DNA of 40,167 nucleotides from Trachelipus rathkii (Eukaryota > Arthropoda > Malacostraca > Isopoda > Trachelipodidae): assembly GCA_015478945.1 (NCBI GenBank), contig JABUQX010099470.1, positions 1-40,167 on the forward strand, in the 5' to 3' direction. Of this stretch, positions 30,043 to 40,167 are shown piece by piece. Each line of letters opens with the position of its first letter. Position 1 is the stretch's first letter. The position numbers were made by a program, and so were the translations under genes. A model generated the notes under the pieces. It had not been told where the DNA came from. It saw only the letters and a list, made by a program, of their open reading frames with translations, and made no database searches.

Positions 30043-30173
30043 AATGGAGGGGCAAAAATGTAATTTTTATAACATGCTAACTAGAACTCTTGCTAGTTAA
30101 TTCATCTCCCCTTTGCAATGTATGATTTTCCTCTCTTTCTTAGCATAGTACATATAGGTAGCCCGCCCATTGC
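30043..30173 (+). promoter_or_regulatory. Polypurine tract and start of the Gypsy 3' LTR
   Basis: GGAGGGGCAAAAA at 30047-30058 has the form of a polypurine tract for plus-strand priming, followed at once by TGTAATTTTTATAACATG, a fitting LTR start with TG. The LTR is followed for about 115 bases and then runs into AT repeat. No matching 5' copy was found. Confidence 0.55.
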
Positions 30174-30174
30174 A

Positions 30175-30182
30175 TATATATA

Positions 30183-30224
<42 letters not shown>

Positions 30225-30355
30225 TATAATTATATATATATAATATGATACTTTACTAATATTATATATATTATATATATATAATATATATATATATATT
30301 AATATATATTATTTTTTTTTTCTTTCATTCTTTCTGTTGAGAATACTGTAAGAGG

Positions 30356-30390
<35 letters not shown>

Positions 30391-30748
30391 CCTGTCCAGT
30401 TATCTCGTCTCTCTCTTCTCTCATCTCTCTCTTTCCCTCCTCTCTCTCTTCTCGTCTCTCTTCTCTCGTCTCTCTCTCTTCTCTCTCTCTCTCCCTGCAT
30501 CCTCAAGATCTTTCTTTGAAATAAAAAAATATTCAATAGATCCAATGTCCCCCAATATATATATATAACTATATATATATTTATATATATATAAATATTA
30601 CATATATCATTATATCATCATATACTATAATATATATTAAATTATTTAATATATATATATATATATATATAGTATATAGATTTATATATTATCACTAGTA
30701 TAATATAGATGTGCACTAAAGAAGTGTACTGTTGATACCTGCGATGTC
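30175..30748. repeat. (AT)n, (CT)n/(TCTC) and (AT)n microsatellites
   Basis: TA repeats at 30175-30310 and 30553-30710 flank a CT-rich microsatellite at 30355-30500. The - strand open frame across the CT tract is an Arg-Glu run and is rejected. Confidence 0.93.
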
Positions 30749-31386
30749 GCATCATATCGAAAACTCAGATAGGCAGCGTAGATAACTACTTAACATATAT
30801 GGATCAGGTATGAAATTTGTATGGAAAATGAAAATAAACATTTTTATGCTTTTTTTTTTTTATTGTTTTTTATATTCAAAACTACATATGGTAGCATAGA
30901 AAACTAATAAACATATATTGAATAGCGTTTAGGATCTCAATGAAGAAAAGGTAAAAAAATTTTTTACTAATATAAAATTGGAATCACTTATGAATTTTTT
31001 TATAGTGAGGGTCGCTCGAGAGCCACGGTGTGTGGACTAGTGGGGGGGACGAAGGTCTCCCGTCCGTCCCTCAGAGGCCGAGAGACTCTGACTCTTTTGC
31101 AGCTTTTCGGTTACGGCTTGGGTACGTTTCACTTTTAGTAAAAAAAATCATGTGTTTTTTTCATACAAATCATAGCGTACATTCTCGAAGCTATGTATTA
31201 GGTTTCTTGTACATAATGCGTAAGTAGTTGGATCTAAAAATAAAAATGAAAAAAATAATAAAATTTTTTTTCATGTTTTTTTTCCAAAAAATAAGCCAAA
31301 TTTTTTCCAAAATAACGCCCGCCCGCTTTTGATTCTCATATGTTATCTAGTTTCTTTACCTATATTATTTTCTGAGATCTGATGCG
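30749..31386. mobile_element. Long-TIR non-autonomous DNA element, family B
   Basis: The left end GCATCATATCGAAAACTCAG and the right end, read in reverse as GCATCAGATCTCAGAAAAT, are alike, and both continue to AGATAAC and ACATAT boxes within 60 bases. Inside the arms a second, similar subunit is seen near 30880-30930 (AAAACTACATATGG and TAATAAACATAT). The core (31005-31120) is GC-rich, with GGGACG and CGTCC inverted pieces. There is no transposase. The plan resembles family A (arms of repeated subunits, T/A runs, GC-rich core), but I see no shared sequence. Confidence 0.62.
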
Positions 31387-31404
31387 GGAAACTTCGTTTG
31401 TTTC

Positions 31405-31600
31405 ACACATATATTATTAGTATAGGATATATATATAATACTTATATATTATATATATATACTATTTATAATATATATATATATAATGTATATATATTAT
31501 ATATATATAGTAGTATATATATTATATATATAGTATGATATATTATATTATATATTACATATATATTATTATGTATATTATATATACTATATATCTGGAC
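31405..31600. repeat. (AT)n microsatellite
   Basis: TA repeats with phase breaks between families B and C. Confidence 0.93.
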
Positions 31601-31616
31601 CACAAAGTCAGTTAAA

Positions 31617-31945
31617 AATTCTTCCACAGGGGGACTCTATGGAACAAAATAAGATGTTCTAGGGGTGAAATGGAATTTATTTTATCTCAGTATATGGACG
31701 TCGGATTTTAAAAATATTCATAGGTAGACTCTACATTAGGTTTAGGTTAGGATATCTTAGATTAGGTTAGGTAAGGTTAGGTAAGGTTTGGTTACGTCTT
31801 TCTGTGAAATTTTTTTTGAATCCGACGTCAATAACCTGAGATTTAAAAAAAAACACAAAAAATTATAAAAAATTATAAAATATAAAAAATTTCATTTCAC
31901 CCGCGTAGACATCTTTTTTGTCGCAAGAGTCTTCCTGTGAATAAT
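31617..31945. mobile_element. TIR element, family C, carrying a TTAGG-like tract
   Basis: The left arm begins ATTCTTCCACAGGGGGACTC; the right arm, reversed, reads ATTATTCACAGGAAGACTC. Both go on through a GGGTGAAATG box, an A/T-rich run, an ATCTCAG box and GACGTCGGATT, so the inverted match covers about 95 bases on the left and 130 on the right. The centre is about 110 bases, of which half is the GGTTAGG-like tract. No ORF. It is MITE-sized; the superfamily is not clear. Confidence 0.76.
31734..31795 (+). repeat. Short interstitial TTAGG-like (arthropod telomere type) tract
   Basis: Contains TTAGGTTTAGGTTAGG and GGTTAGGTAAGGTTAGG with single-base changes, about nine units of a five-to-six-base repeat. 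TTAGG is the usual arthropod telomere repeat, but GGTTA-rich stretches also occur by other means. Confidence 0.7.
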
Positions 31946-31989
31946 ATTGAAATCTCAACGTCCTGTTCCGCGTGCCTCAATAACTACTG

Positions 31990-32131
31990 TTAACTATATA
32001 TATACTATATATATATATATATAATATAATATATAATATATATAGTATATAATAAGTATATATATATATATATATATATATATCTACATTATATATTATA
32101 TATATATCATACTATATATATATTAGTATAC
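31990..32131. repeat. (AT)n microsatellite
   Basis: TA repeats reaching directly to the piggyBac start region; the element's left terminal repeat is not visible and may have been replaced by them. Confidence 0.92.
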
Positions 32132-33905
32132 ATGAGTCCGTTCCAAAGTGTCCAAGACCACTTAGACGAAGAAGACATATTATCTCAACTAGATGAAGAG
32201 GCTATTATTGAATACACATTAGAAGATCTGGAAGAGGAAGATGAGTTGGAGGAGGACAATTTAGAAGTCGAAAATATGTATGACGATTATAACCACAGAG
32301 AATATACTCCACAAATTCCAGAAGATGGGAGTGACTCTGATGGTGAAATTTCTGATTTAGATGAACCGTCAACTTCAAGAGAATCCCCTTCCAAAAAGGT
32401 TAGAAGAGATACAGCAGCATTAGACCCTACACGAATTATTCATAAGTTTGATAAACCTTCATTCAAGGCAAAGATGAACCCGTATGGTCTGGTAACCCCA
32501 CAAATATTGGTAATAGAAGATCAAGCTGTTCACATGTATCAAAACCCACCCAAGTCTCCGGTAATGTAAATTCAATTTTAGAAAGTTTTGATGTTTTGCT
32601 TGATGATGCTTTTTAATTTCTATGAAAGTTAAAATAATACAAATAAAATTACCTGATAAAGGTAAGGTGGCAACATAAAGCTGGGATAGTAAAGAACAAC
32701 AGTTGTGAGAGTTGGGCACTAATTGGTTGTTCTAATTATTAGTGTATAATCAATGATTAAACGTCTGAAATGTGGCAGTACTGTTATTCGCTGTGTCCTC
32801 TAATAGAAGTTCGTTTGCTTGTGAAAGTTTCACTTCTTACAGCTGCATTACGATTCTGATGTAGGACAATTCGTCGAGAACCGAGTTGGACGATCAAATT
32901 TGCTCCATCAGAGATTATTTGCTAACTTTTGTTTACTAAATGTCAAGCAATTTACAACCTGGCGAATTTATCACCATCGATGAGCAGCTTCTTGGTTTTC
33001 GGGGAAAATGCTCATTTCGACAGTACATTGCAAATAAGCCGGCTAAATACGGAATAAAGATTGTTATGGCATGCGATGCGGAAACCAAATTTTTAGTCAA
33101 TGCAATACCCTATCTTGGTTCCCGACAACAAAACCGCCAAAAGGACTATACTGGAGAACATTTCAGCAATGGCCGTAAACCTTAATTATGGAAGCCATAG
33201 GACGGAACCACAGAATATGATTTAACTTCCTACCCTCGTCTTGACTTCACTTCTTGAAAAAAGGATCTATTACAATTTGTGGCACACTGAGAAAGAAACC
33301 GTACGTTCCAGAAGTAAATGGATGCGAAAGCTAGAACGAAATCTTAGCTTTTTCTTTTTGACCATCGGTCAACTCTAGTTTCTTATTCAGCTAAGAAGAA
33401 TAAAAATAAAAACGTTTCAATATTATCAACCAGACATCATGGGGCAAACATAGGGTCAAAAAAACATAACAGAAATAATTCACTTTTACAACAAAACAAA
33501 AGGGGGAGTGGATATCTTTGATCAAATGTGCGGAAATTTCTCCTGTAGCAGAAAAACAAGAAGATGGCCATTGTGTGTATTTTATGGACTGATAAATGCA
33601 GGAGAGATTAATTCATATATCATATACAATCATATCCGAACTGAAAAGGGGGAAACTACCATGCAAAGATGATTGTATATGATGGAGTTAGCAAATGAAT
33701 TAATTCGCCCTCATGCAATCAAGAGGCTAGAAGCAAAAACTCTGCAAAATGAAATAAGATTGGTATTCCAAACCACGTTCAAGGTAACACAGAATCCTCA
33801 AGAACAGACCAAAACAACTGGAAGATGTAAAAATGCCGCTGCAATAAAAGTTGTCAAGAACCCGTATTTCGCTGCGGCATTTTGCCAAAACATTTGTAAT
33901 GTTTG
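32132..33905 (+). pseudogene. Decayed piggyBac-type transposase
   Basis: The start at 32132 opens 145 codons of acidic N-terminal sequence with E-E-E-D runs, D-D-Y and S-D-S-D, then P-S-T-S-R, as in piggyBac proteins. A frame-broken part leads to 32940-33185, with F-I-T-I-D-E-Q-L-L-G-F-R-G-K-C, the first catalytic Asp, and K-P-A-K-Y-G-I-K. Near 33213 Y-D-L-T-S may mark the second Asp and G-T-L-R-K-K follows. Near 33500 T-K-G-G-V-D-I-F-D-Q-M carries the third Asp. C-S-R-K-T-R-R-W-P and E-L-A-N-E-L-I-R-P-H follow. The C-terminal Cys-rich domain (33820-33905) has lost most of its Cys. Total length is near the 590 residues usual for the family. It would cut and paste at TTAA sites; no terminal repeats were seen. 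Confidence 0.85.
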
Positions 33906-33944
33906 AAACACATCACGGAGCATGCTCCGATTGCATCTAACAAT

Positions 33945-34266
33945 AAGGGTTATCATATATAACCTATATAATATATTCATAATATAGTATAATATATATA
34001 TTATTATATATATAGTATAGTATATATATATATTAAGTATATATAATATATTAATTATTTATTATTATATAACGTATATGAGTATAACGAATACTATACT
34101 ATCATATATATATAGTATATATTATTATATATATATTATTAATATAATAATTATATATATATTATATATATATATAGTATATTAGTTATACTATATATAT
34201 ACTATATATATGTAGTATATATAATAATTTGCTATATAAATATATAATATATATATATTATATAGT

Positions 34267-34308
<42 letters not shown>

Positions 34309-34345
34309 TATCATATAATATTATAAAGTTATATATATATACTCT
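33945..34345. repeat. (AT)n microsatellite
   Basis: About 400 bases of TA repeats with many phase breaks, directly after the piggyBac remnant. Confidence 0.93.
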
Positions 34346-35188
34346 GCTGTCCCCTGGCCCACGTCAATTGGAGGCCACACTGCTTCCAGACGCGGCCACC
34401 GCTCTCTGGGCGGTTCCACAGGTCGAAAAGGGAAGATATAGAGACAGTCGGCCACGGGGGGCGTCGAGAGCCGGAGCCAACCCAGAAGGAGGTGCTGCCA
34501 TTGTGTCCTGGGAATTGTGGCATCTGGTGCAGGTGGGTGAGGTAACTTTGTCTGGTTTGAATCTATATTTATACTATGTAAAGTTTTGGTGTGACCTGAG
34601 TCTGCTCCGGGCGAGGTCAATTTGGCTCTCTTCTGGCAGTGGTTTCTTCTATGGGGAAATTTTGGGGAGGTGGAGTTTAAGTAATGGTTATTGGGGTCGG
34701 TTTTTGTCGGTACGTGTTCGTTAGTGTGTAATGGATATTATGAGCCATGTCTTATGGGAGGAGGAGGGGGATAATGTTGTAGATGTCATTATATTGAATT
34801 TGCTGGTGTAGGAGGGTAGGATTTTAGTGTCTGTGTCTGGGGGTTGGAGAAATATTTTTGGTTGACATTGTGGGTTTTGGATTAAGGGTTTTAATGGTAA
34901 GAATGGGTTCCCCACCAATCTCAGGTTGGGTGGAGAATAGAAAGATGACAAGTCTGCGTCATGTATTGTTGATGGGGGTGGTTTTGGTGCTCCGGTGATA
35001 ATTCTAAGGGCGTGTTTTGTGACTAATTTGGTATTTTTTTTGTATTTTAGATTTTGGACAGTGCAGGGAAGGCCAGCGGGAGAAGGCCGTAGGTTTAAAT
35101 ATTTGTTCTGTAGGAGTTGTTTATAAGTGGTGGTGAGGGGTATTTCCTGTCACTGAAGTTGTGGTTGGGAAAGGGTTCGAAGGGTGGT
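34346..35188. other. GC-richer island then G/T-biased stretch, no gene recognised
   Basis: 34346-34560 is markedly richer in G and C than the flanks. Overlapping frames on both strands (99 codons -, 118 codons +) are open but share no motif I know, and each is a plausible shadow of the other. From about 34690 the + strand turns G/T-rich with TGGGGG and GGTGG pieces, as at 24746 and 26880. Confidence 0.45.
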
Positions 35189-35475
35189 AGCATATATATA
35201 GTATATTATATATAGATAATATATATTATATATATATATATACTATATATATATACTATATATATATATAATACTATATATATATTATAGTATATATATA
35301 TATTATAGTACTATGTATATATATATATAATATTATATATTAATAATAATGTATTATATAATAATATATATTATATATAATATAATATATTAATAATATA
35401 TATATAATATATATACTTATTAGTAATATTTATATAAATAATATATATAGTATTAATTATATCTATATTAATATA
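35189..35475. repeat. (AT)n microsatellite
   Basis: TA repeats with phase breaks before the second family A element. Confidence 0.93.
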
Positions 35476-35508
35476 TACGTAAACAAAAGAAGAATTAAAT
35501 GTTAACTT

Positions 35509-36434
35509 TAGGCCTAGCCCTCTAAGAAGAGCCCCAATCCATATCTCAAAACTACAAACACAGCTACCGGGAAAATGAATACATTGCTGGAATCCTGGCC
35601 AAATTTTACCGAGGAAAAGTAATAATAAAAGAAAAAAAATCATGATTTAGAAAACTACAAAAGCTTACAGGGAAATTAAATACATTTTTGGGGAATCTTG
35701 TATAAATTTTGGTTAGGAAATGGTAAAAAAAAAAATATACATAGAAAAATTGGGCTATTTTTTTGGGGGGGGTGCTGGAACATAGTTATATATATATTTA
35801 ATTTTAAAGGTATTACACGGTAATTTAGGGGACTCTCCCCCCCCCGAAGAAAAAAAAGCCACGACCCCCCGGGGGGGGGGAAAACACAAGGGGGGACGTT
35901 TTCCATACCCGTAGGGGAGGGGGAGGAACCCCCGCGACCCAAATACCAAAGAGCGGGGTTCCGGAGACCCTCCGGAGGGAGGAATAGTCCTAGCCCGTAG
36001 TTCCCCGGAAGGCATTACTACTCCCGACTCCTGCCATCGGTGCCGGATACCCTTGCTTTTTAATAATTCTTTATTAAAAAAGAAACTTTAAATAGAAAAG
36101 CTTTTATTTTAACGAGTAAGCAATAAAAGGTCTCTAAATAGGCCTTTCAATCATATTACTCTCAGTTGATCATTTAACATAATTTTCTATTTTTTTTTTT
36201 TTTTTACATTTTCCTATACACAAAATTTTACCAGGATTCTAAATGTAATTCTTTTCGCTGTAGCTATGTAGTTTTTGAGAGATATAATTTTTTTATTTTT
36301 TTTTTTTATTTTTTTCTTTTTACATTTCCGGCACTAAAATTGGACCAGCATCCCAGCAATGTATTTCCTTTTCCCGGTCGCTGTTGTAGTTTTTGAGATA
36401 TTCATGGATTGTGGCTCTTCTAGTAGGCTGACCA
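35509..36434. mobile_element. Long-TIR non-autonomous DNA element, family A copy 2
   Basis: Same arm boxes and same GC-rich core as 14224-15195, including GACTCCTGCCATCGGTG (36021) and AAAGGTCTCT followed by ATAGGC (36126). The outer ends are inverted copies of each other (left AGAAGAGCCCCAATCCATAT, right, reversed, AGAAGAGCCACAATCCATGA) but differ from the outer ends of copy 1, which carry GGTTTAAAAC instead. G and C runs of eight or more in the core may be unreliable. There is no ORF of note; the - strand frames of 86 to 88 codons are GC-run artefacts. Confidence 0.8.
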
Positions 36435-36804
36435 TATATATTTAACCCTTTTATAGTTATAGTATTATAGTTATATATATATATATATATATATATAATA
36501 ATATATATATATATATATATATCTTATATATATATAATATATGATATATTATTATATATTATAATAGTATATACGTATATATATATATCATATATATTTA
36601 TATATATATATATATACTATATATATAATATACTATAATATATTATTATGATATTTATATAGTATATACGTATATATATATATTATATATAAAATATATA
36701 ATATATATATATACTATATATAATAAAATATAGCTATAACTATATATATTATATATATATGTATTGAAAAAAAAATATAAGTACTTTATATAATTATATA
36801 TAAT

Positions 36805-36840
<36 letters not shown>

Positions 36841-37090
36841 TATATATATCTATAATATATAATCTATAATATATAAATATATAAGATATATTATATATAT
36901 ATCTATATATATTATCTACTATATATATATATAATCTATCAAAATGAAATGTAATATCAATTATATATATATATATACTAGCTATATTATGATATATATG
37001 ACGTATATAAGTATAGGTATATATAGTTACGGGTTATGAGGTAGCGTAATATTATAGTTATATACTATATAGGTATATATTTAAGATACT
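36435..37090. repeat. (AT)n microsatellite
   Basis: About 650 bases of TA repeats with phase breaks; the longest such tract in the window. Confidence 0.93.
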
Positions 37091-37790
37091 AATTAGGGTC
37101 GAGTCTGAGATATCAGCGTAAGTCGGGAGAAGTAGATGAGTTAGTTATATTAGATAACGAGCTAGATCCGCTCATGGGTTATACGGGCGCGGCGGGCATG
37201 ATTTCGAACAGGCGTATGGTTGGTTGGTGAACACTATAAGTAGTATATATACGTTTATATGTATATATAATCTATATATTGTTAGAGACGGTATGGATAA
37301 CCACATAAATACACTAAGAGATTTTTGTTCGTTGTAGCATTGTATAATTAAAAGATAATAGTGTATCATAGGGATAAATAAGGTTCTGCATTCCAATGCA
37401 TTTTCTACTGGCAACCCAACCAAAAAAGGGGTAATGAGGGAGTAATCTCTGCGGGGAAGAACTCCCCTGCGGGGGAAGAGCTCAATGGAGTTCGATGATG
37501 AAATTTCACAAGCGTATCGATAGAAAAAACTAAAAGATAAAAACATACGGGATAGTCGTAATATCGGTCTACCAGCCCGCTTTTTTATTATACAAATAGA
37601 AGCAATTTCTAAAATAAAATATAAAAATGATTGATCACTTTTGACAGTTTTGAACCGTAGAATTTTTTGGACTAATTTCATAACTCTTAAAAATTATCGA
37701 TATTTTAAAGTTTTTATAAATTTAAAGTTTTACGGTCTGTCAGACATAAGATACCCATGTAGGGTAATCCCGACATTATGAGGCTTTTCT
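37091..37790. other. Unique stretch with an unidentified 169-codon - strand frame (37172-37681)
   Basis: The - strand frame is open for 169 codons and has mixed composition, with an N-S-I-E-L-F-P-R-R-G segment and a hydrophobic C-terminal third that overlaps AT-rich sequence. I recognise no motif. At 37449-37480 GCGGGGAAGA and TCTTCCCC-like pieces form local inverted repeats. It may be a transposon fragment or chance; in this AT-rich context a frame of this length is only mildly unusual. Confidence 0.3.
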
Positions 37791-38330
37791 TATTTATTTA
37801 TATTATTATATTTTATTATTATATTATTTATTATTGATTATTATTATTTTATTATTATGATTATTATTATTAGTTATTATTATTATATATTTATTAATTT
37901 ATTATTATTATTTTATTATATATTAATTATTAATTATTATCATTGATTATTTTTAAACTACCAGCGACTGAAAAGGTTTTAAGTGAAAGAATATATTATA
38001 TATAATTATATTATATACTATACTATAGTATATATATATATATATATATAGTATAATATATATATAATAATTATATATATATATAATATATATAGTATTA
38101 TATTTATATATTATATTATATATATAGTATATAGTATATAGTATATATTATATAATATATATATATTTATATAGAATATATATAATATATATAGTATAAT
38201 ATATTATAGTATAATAATATATATAAATATATATAATATATATATATATTATATATATCTAAGTCTATATATATATATATAGTATATATATTTTTATCTA
38301 CATTTCTATTAATATATTTTTGTTATATGT
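37791..38330. repeat. (ATT)n then (AT)n microsatellites
   Basis: ATT repeats at 37795-37948, a short unique island, then TA repeats at 37990-38325. Confidence 0.93.
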
Positions 38331-38690
38331 GTACGGGACTGGGAACCCAACTCAAAGCACCCCACCAACCTAATCCCTCAACCTTTTTTTGCCCTTAATG
38401 AAGAGATTTTTACAATGGATTATATGCTTTTTGCACTAGTATTGAAATTCAATATAGGAAGGTTGGCTTGAGAAGCATGAATTTTTTCTGCTAGAGCTCC
38501 AGTATTGCTAAAATATGTCAAACTTGGAACATAACGTTGGATACAGCCAAGTATTTCCCTTGCAATTTACTCACGCCCGTGGTAAACATCCTGCTTAACC
38601 TTTTCCTACCACGATTGGATCATCATTTGAATCTAATCGTTTTTCTTGGTGATAGTTAGTAGTAGTAGGGCAGGCATTCCGCACGACGTA
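38331..38690. other. Unique stretch, nothing recognised
   Basis: Normal base mix, no ORF above 60 codons, no repeat partner and no RNA gene seen. Confidence 0.5.
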
Positions 38691-39265
38691 GCTCCTCCCG
38701 CGTTTTTGACCTTTTTGAACCGCGAACCTTTTTTGAGCTGAATTTTTACTGACCTTTGGACGAATTTTGGCCCTGGAACCTTTTTGGGCCTTGGACTTTT
38801 GGCAACCAAACTATTTTTGAAGAACCCTAATTTTTTGGCAACCCTAATTTTTTTGGGTCAACCCTAATTTTTTGGCAACCTAATTTGTTTCGGCAACCCT
38901 AATTTTGCAACCCTTCGAAGAAGGGTTGCGCAAACGGTTGCGTAAGCAACGTTGTATACGTACCCACCCTATATTTTTACGAACCCAACCTTTGGTCTTC
39001 CAATGGGTCAATTTGTGACCCACGGTAATTTTTTGTCCTTCTTTAGGACTTAATCCTTTTGAATGTCTTAACCTGTTTGACGATGAATGTTCGAACGCAA
39101 CCTTGTCTTCCATGGTCAGTCTTGTTGCCCACCCTAATTTTTTGGCTACCCTTTAAGGGGCTTAGCCCTTTTTTGAGGTCTTAACCTTTTTTGTCCTTGA
39201 GCTTTCTCTTTCTCCAAAGTGCCCAGATTCCATGGGTCAATTTGGCCACGCTAATTTTTTTTGGC
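38691..39265. repeat. Minisatellite-like region with AACCCTAATTTTTT units and hairpins
   Basis: Variants of GGCAACCCTAATTTTTT occur about six times between 38820 and 38910 with 16-20 base spacing, and again near 39133 and 39246. Interspersed are GCAACCCTTC-GAA-GAAGGGTTGC (38907-38929, ten pairs), GTTGC-GTAA-GCAAC (38937-38950) and TGGGTCA-ATTTG-TGACCCA (39004-39022). Poly-T tails follow most units. A 77-codon - strand frame here is not credible. Confidence 0.7.
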
Positions 39266-39359
39266 CACTCGTAACATTTTCGTTCCTAACTTGAACGTAT
39301 CTATGATACCGTATCCTAACTTGAACACGCTACACACAGCAACTCACCTCCGCACACCA

Positions 39360-39360
39360 G

Positions 39361-39398
<38 letters not shown>

Positions 39399-39402
39399 CA
39401 CA
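39360..39402. repeat. (CA)n microsatellite
   Basis: About 16 CA units, with related CACACC sequence on both sides. Confidence 0.93.
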
Positions 39403-39439
39403 CACCAAGAAGTGATGGACATACAGACAACTTACATTC

Positions 39440-39725
39440 ACTCTCCTATAGCCTACACCAGCCTCCCCATAGCGCCTAACCCAGCGCCTACACCTAGCCT
39501 TCACCTAGCGCTACACTACCCTAGCTCCCACCCATCCTCACCTAGACCTACACTAACCTTAATTCCCCCAGCCTTCACCCTAGCCTACACCTACACTAGC
39601 CTCCACCCAGAGACCTTCACCCTATCCCGTTCATCCTACACTACACCTAGCCTCACCGCAGCTACACCCTACGCAGCACCCTAAGACTCCACCCAACCTT
39701 TCACCTAGCTACACCTATACTAGCT
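39440..39725. repeat. C/A/T-rich minisatellite with CCTACA/CCTAGC units
   Basis: Degenerate six-base units such as CCTACA, CCTAGC and CTTCAC fill about 285 bases; G is rare on the + strand. The 90-codon Pro/Thr/Ser-rich frame across it is a by-product. Confidence 0.82.
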
Positions 39726-40167
39726 ATTGAAGCGCTCAACTTTTATGGCTCCAACTTGAATGACGTCATGCTTTGTGTTGCAGTCTATCATTGATTTGGA
39801 TCTCAAACTTTGTTTGACTCAGATTTATTGATGGTTCAACTTTGATGTTGCCCAATCCCGGTAGAACAGTATCTAGTGACTGTTCTATTATGTAGTTCTT
39901 GATATTCTAATAGTGCCATTGAGTGGCCAAGTGAGTTGCTAGAATGAGTGCCAATGAGTGCCATGAGTGCCAATGAGTGCCTCGAAGTGAGTGCCAATGA
40001 GTTGCCTGAATGAGTTCCACACTATTCTTTAATCTTTTCATATCTGTTTTTTCAAGCCTATTCTAACTCCTGAGCCTAGAATAGCCCTAAGTATGGGTGT
40101 CCCCTTACCTTACCTATGTTATAAGTATGAGGAATTCGATTGGGGTGTATATCTAACAGTTGCTAAG
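39726..40167. other. Window end: unique sequence with a GAGTGCCAAT decamer array at 39910-40020
   Basis: The decamer GAGTGCCAAT and close variants (GAGTGCCAT, GAGTTGCCTGAAT) occur some eight times between 39910 and 40020. The rest shows no gene or RNA signal. Confidence 0.7.

Larger units (their letters stand above)
25390..30173 (+). mobile_element. Decayed Gypsy-type LTR retrotransposon
   Basis: Gag traces (25390-26430), protease (27925-28170), a long basic ORF (28719-29756), the last part of the RT palm (29780-30018), a polypurine tract and an LTR start (30043-30173) follow each other on the + strand. Between Gag and protease lie an (AAT)n array and a G/T-rich block. RNase H and integrase are missing, as is most of RT. 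Motif likeness is to Gypsy-class elements whose protease ends in V-Y-D-L-I-I-G-N. I found no 5' LTR. Confidence 0.75.

Noticed and set aside
30309..30545. 78-codon - strand Arg-Glu-rich frame
   Set aside because: It is the translation of a CT microsatellite.
34321..34724. Possible integrase or host exon in the GC-richer island
   Set aside because: I tried both strands for Gypsy integrase boxes and found none that held; the overlapping open frames are likely composition effects.
39316..39684. Pro/Thr- and Cys/Val-rich frames near the window end
   Set aside because: They are produced by the CA microsatellite and the CCTACA minisatellite.

Overview
This is a non-genic stretch of an animal genome, most likely an arthropod and plausibly a decapod crustacean. 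The grounds are: no intact host gene; very dense simple repeats, mainly (AT)n and (ATT)n; a short interstitial tract of the arthropod telomere motif TTAGG; and a mix of BEL/Pao, Gypsy, Penelope-like, piggyBac and Polinton/Maverick elements. The organism call is an inference from content, not from a marker gene. Almost every protein trace is broken by stops and by one-base or two-base frame changes. Some of this is true decay, but the many length changes in homopolymers and between element copies also fit a noisy long-read assembly.

Layout. 1-6030 holds a decayed BEL/Pao retrotransposon on the + strand (protease, reverse transcriptase, integrase), cut by a G/T-rich low-complexity block. 6883-13510 holds two head-to-tail Penelope-like elements bounded by three copies of the same roughly 600-bp noncoding segment, which carries a hammerhead-ribozyme-like fold. 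14224-15195 and 35509-36434 are two copies of one long-TIR non-autonomous DNA element. 15991-16800 is a cluster of short perfect hairpins whose stems differ but stay paired. 16850-18065 is purine-rich sequence followed by a long (ATT)n array. 18731-24348, on the - strand, is a decayed Polinton/Maverick: integrase, minor (penton-like) capsid protein, basic glycine-rich protein, major capsid protein and adenain-type protease in that order, plus an unidentified ORF; no ATPase or DNA polymerase is visible. 25390-30173 is a Gypsy-type element on the + strand (Gag, protease, a long Lys/Arg/Glu-rich ORF, the C-terminal part of the RT palm, polypurine tract and LTR start). 30749-31386 and 31617-31945 are two further TIR elements; the second carries the TTAGG tract. 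32132-33905 is a decayed piggyBac transposase. From 34345 to the end there is mostly AT repeat, G/T-rich or unrecognised sequence, an AACCCTAA-containing minisatellite with hairpins, and C/A-rich and decamer minisatellites.

No set of genes here forms a working host pathway. The window reads as layers of transposons whose edges and internal TA runs have expanded into microsatellites. The points most worth a second look are the covarying hairpin cluster near 16 kb, the hammerhead-like motif in the Penelope terminal repeats, the Polinton capsid module with a polyglutamine expansion inside its integrase, the very basic ORF inside the Gypsy element, and the unnamed long-TIR families.
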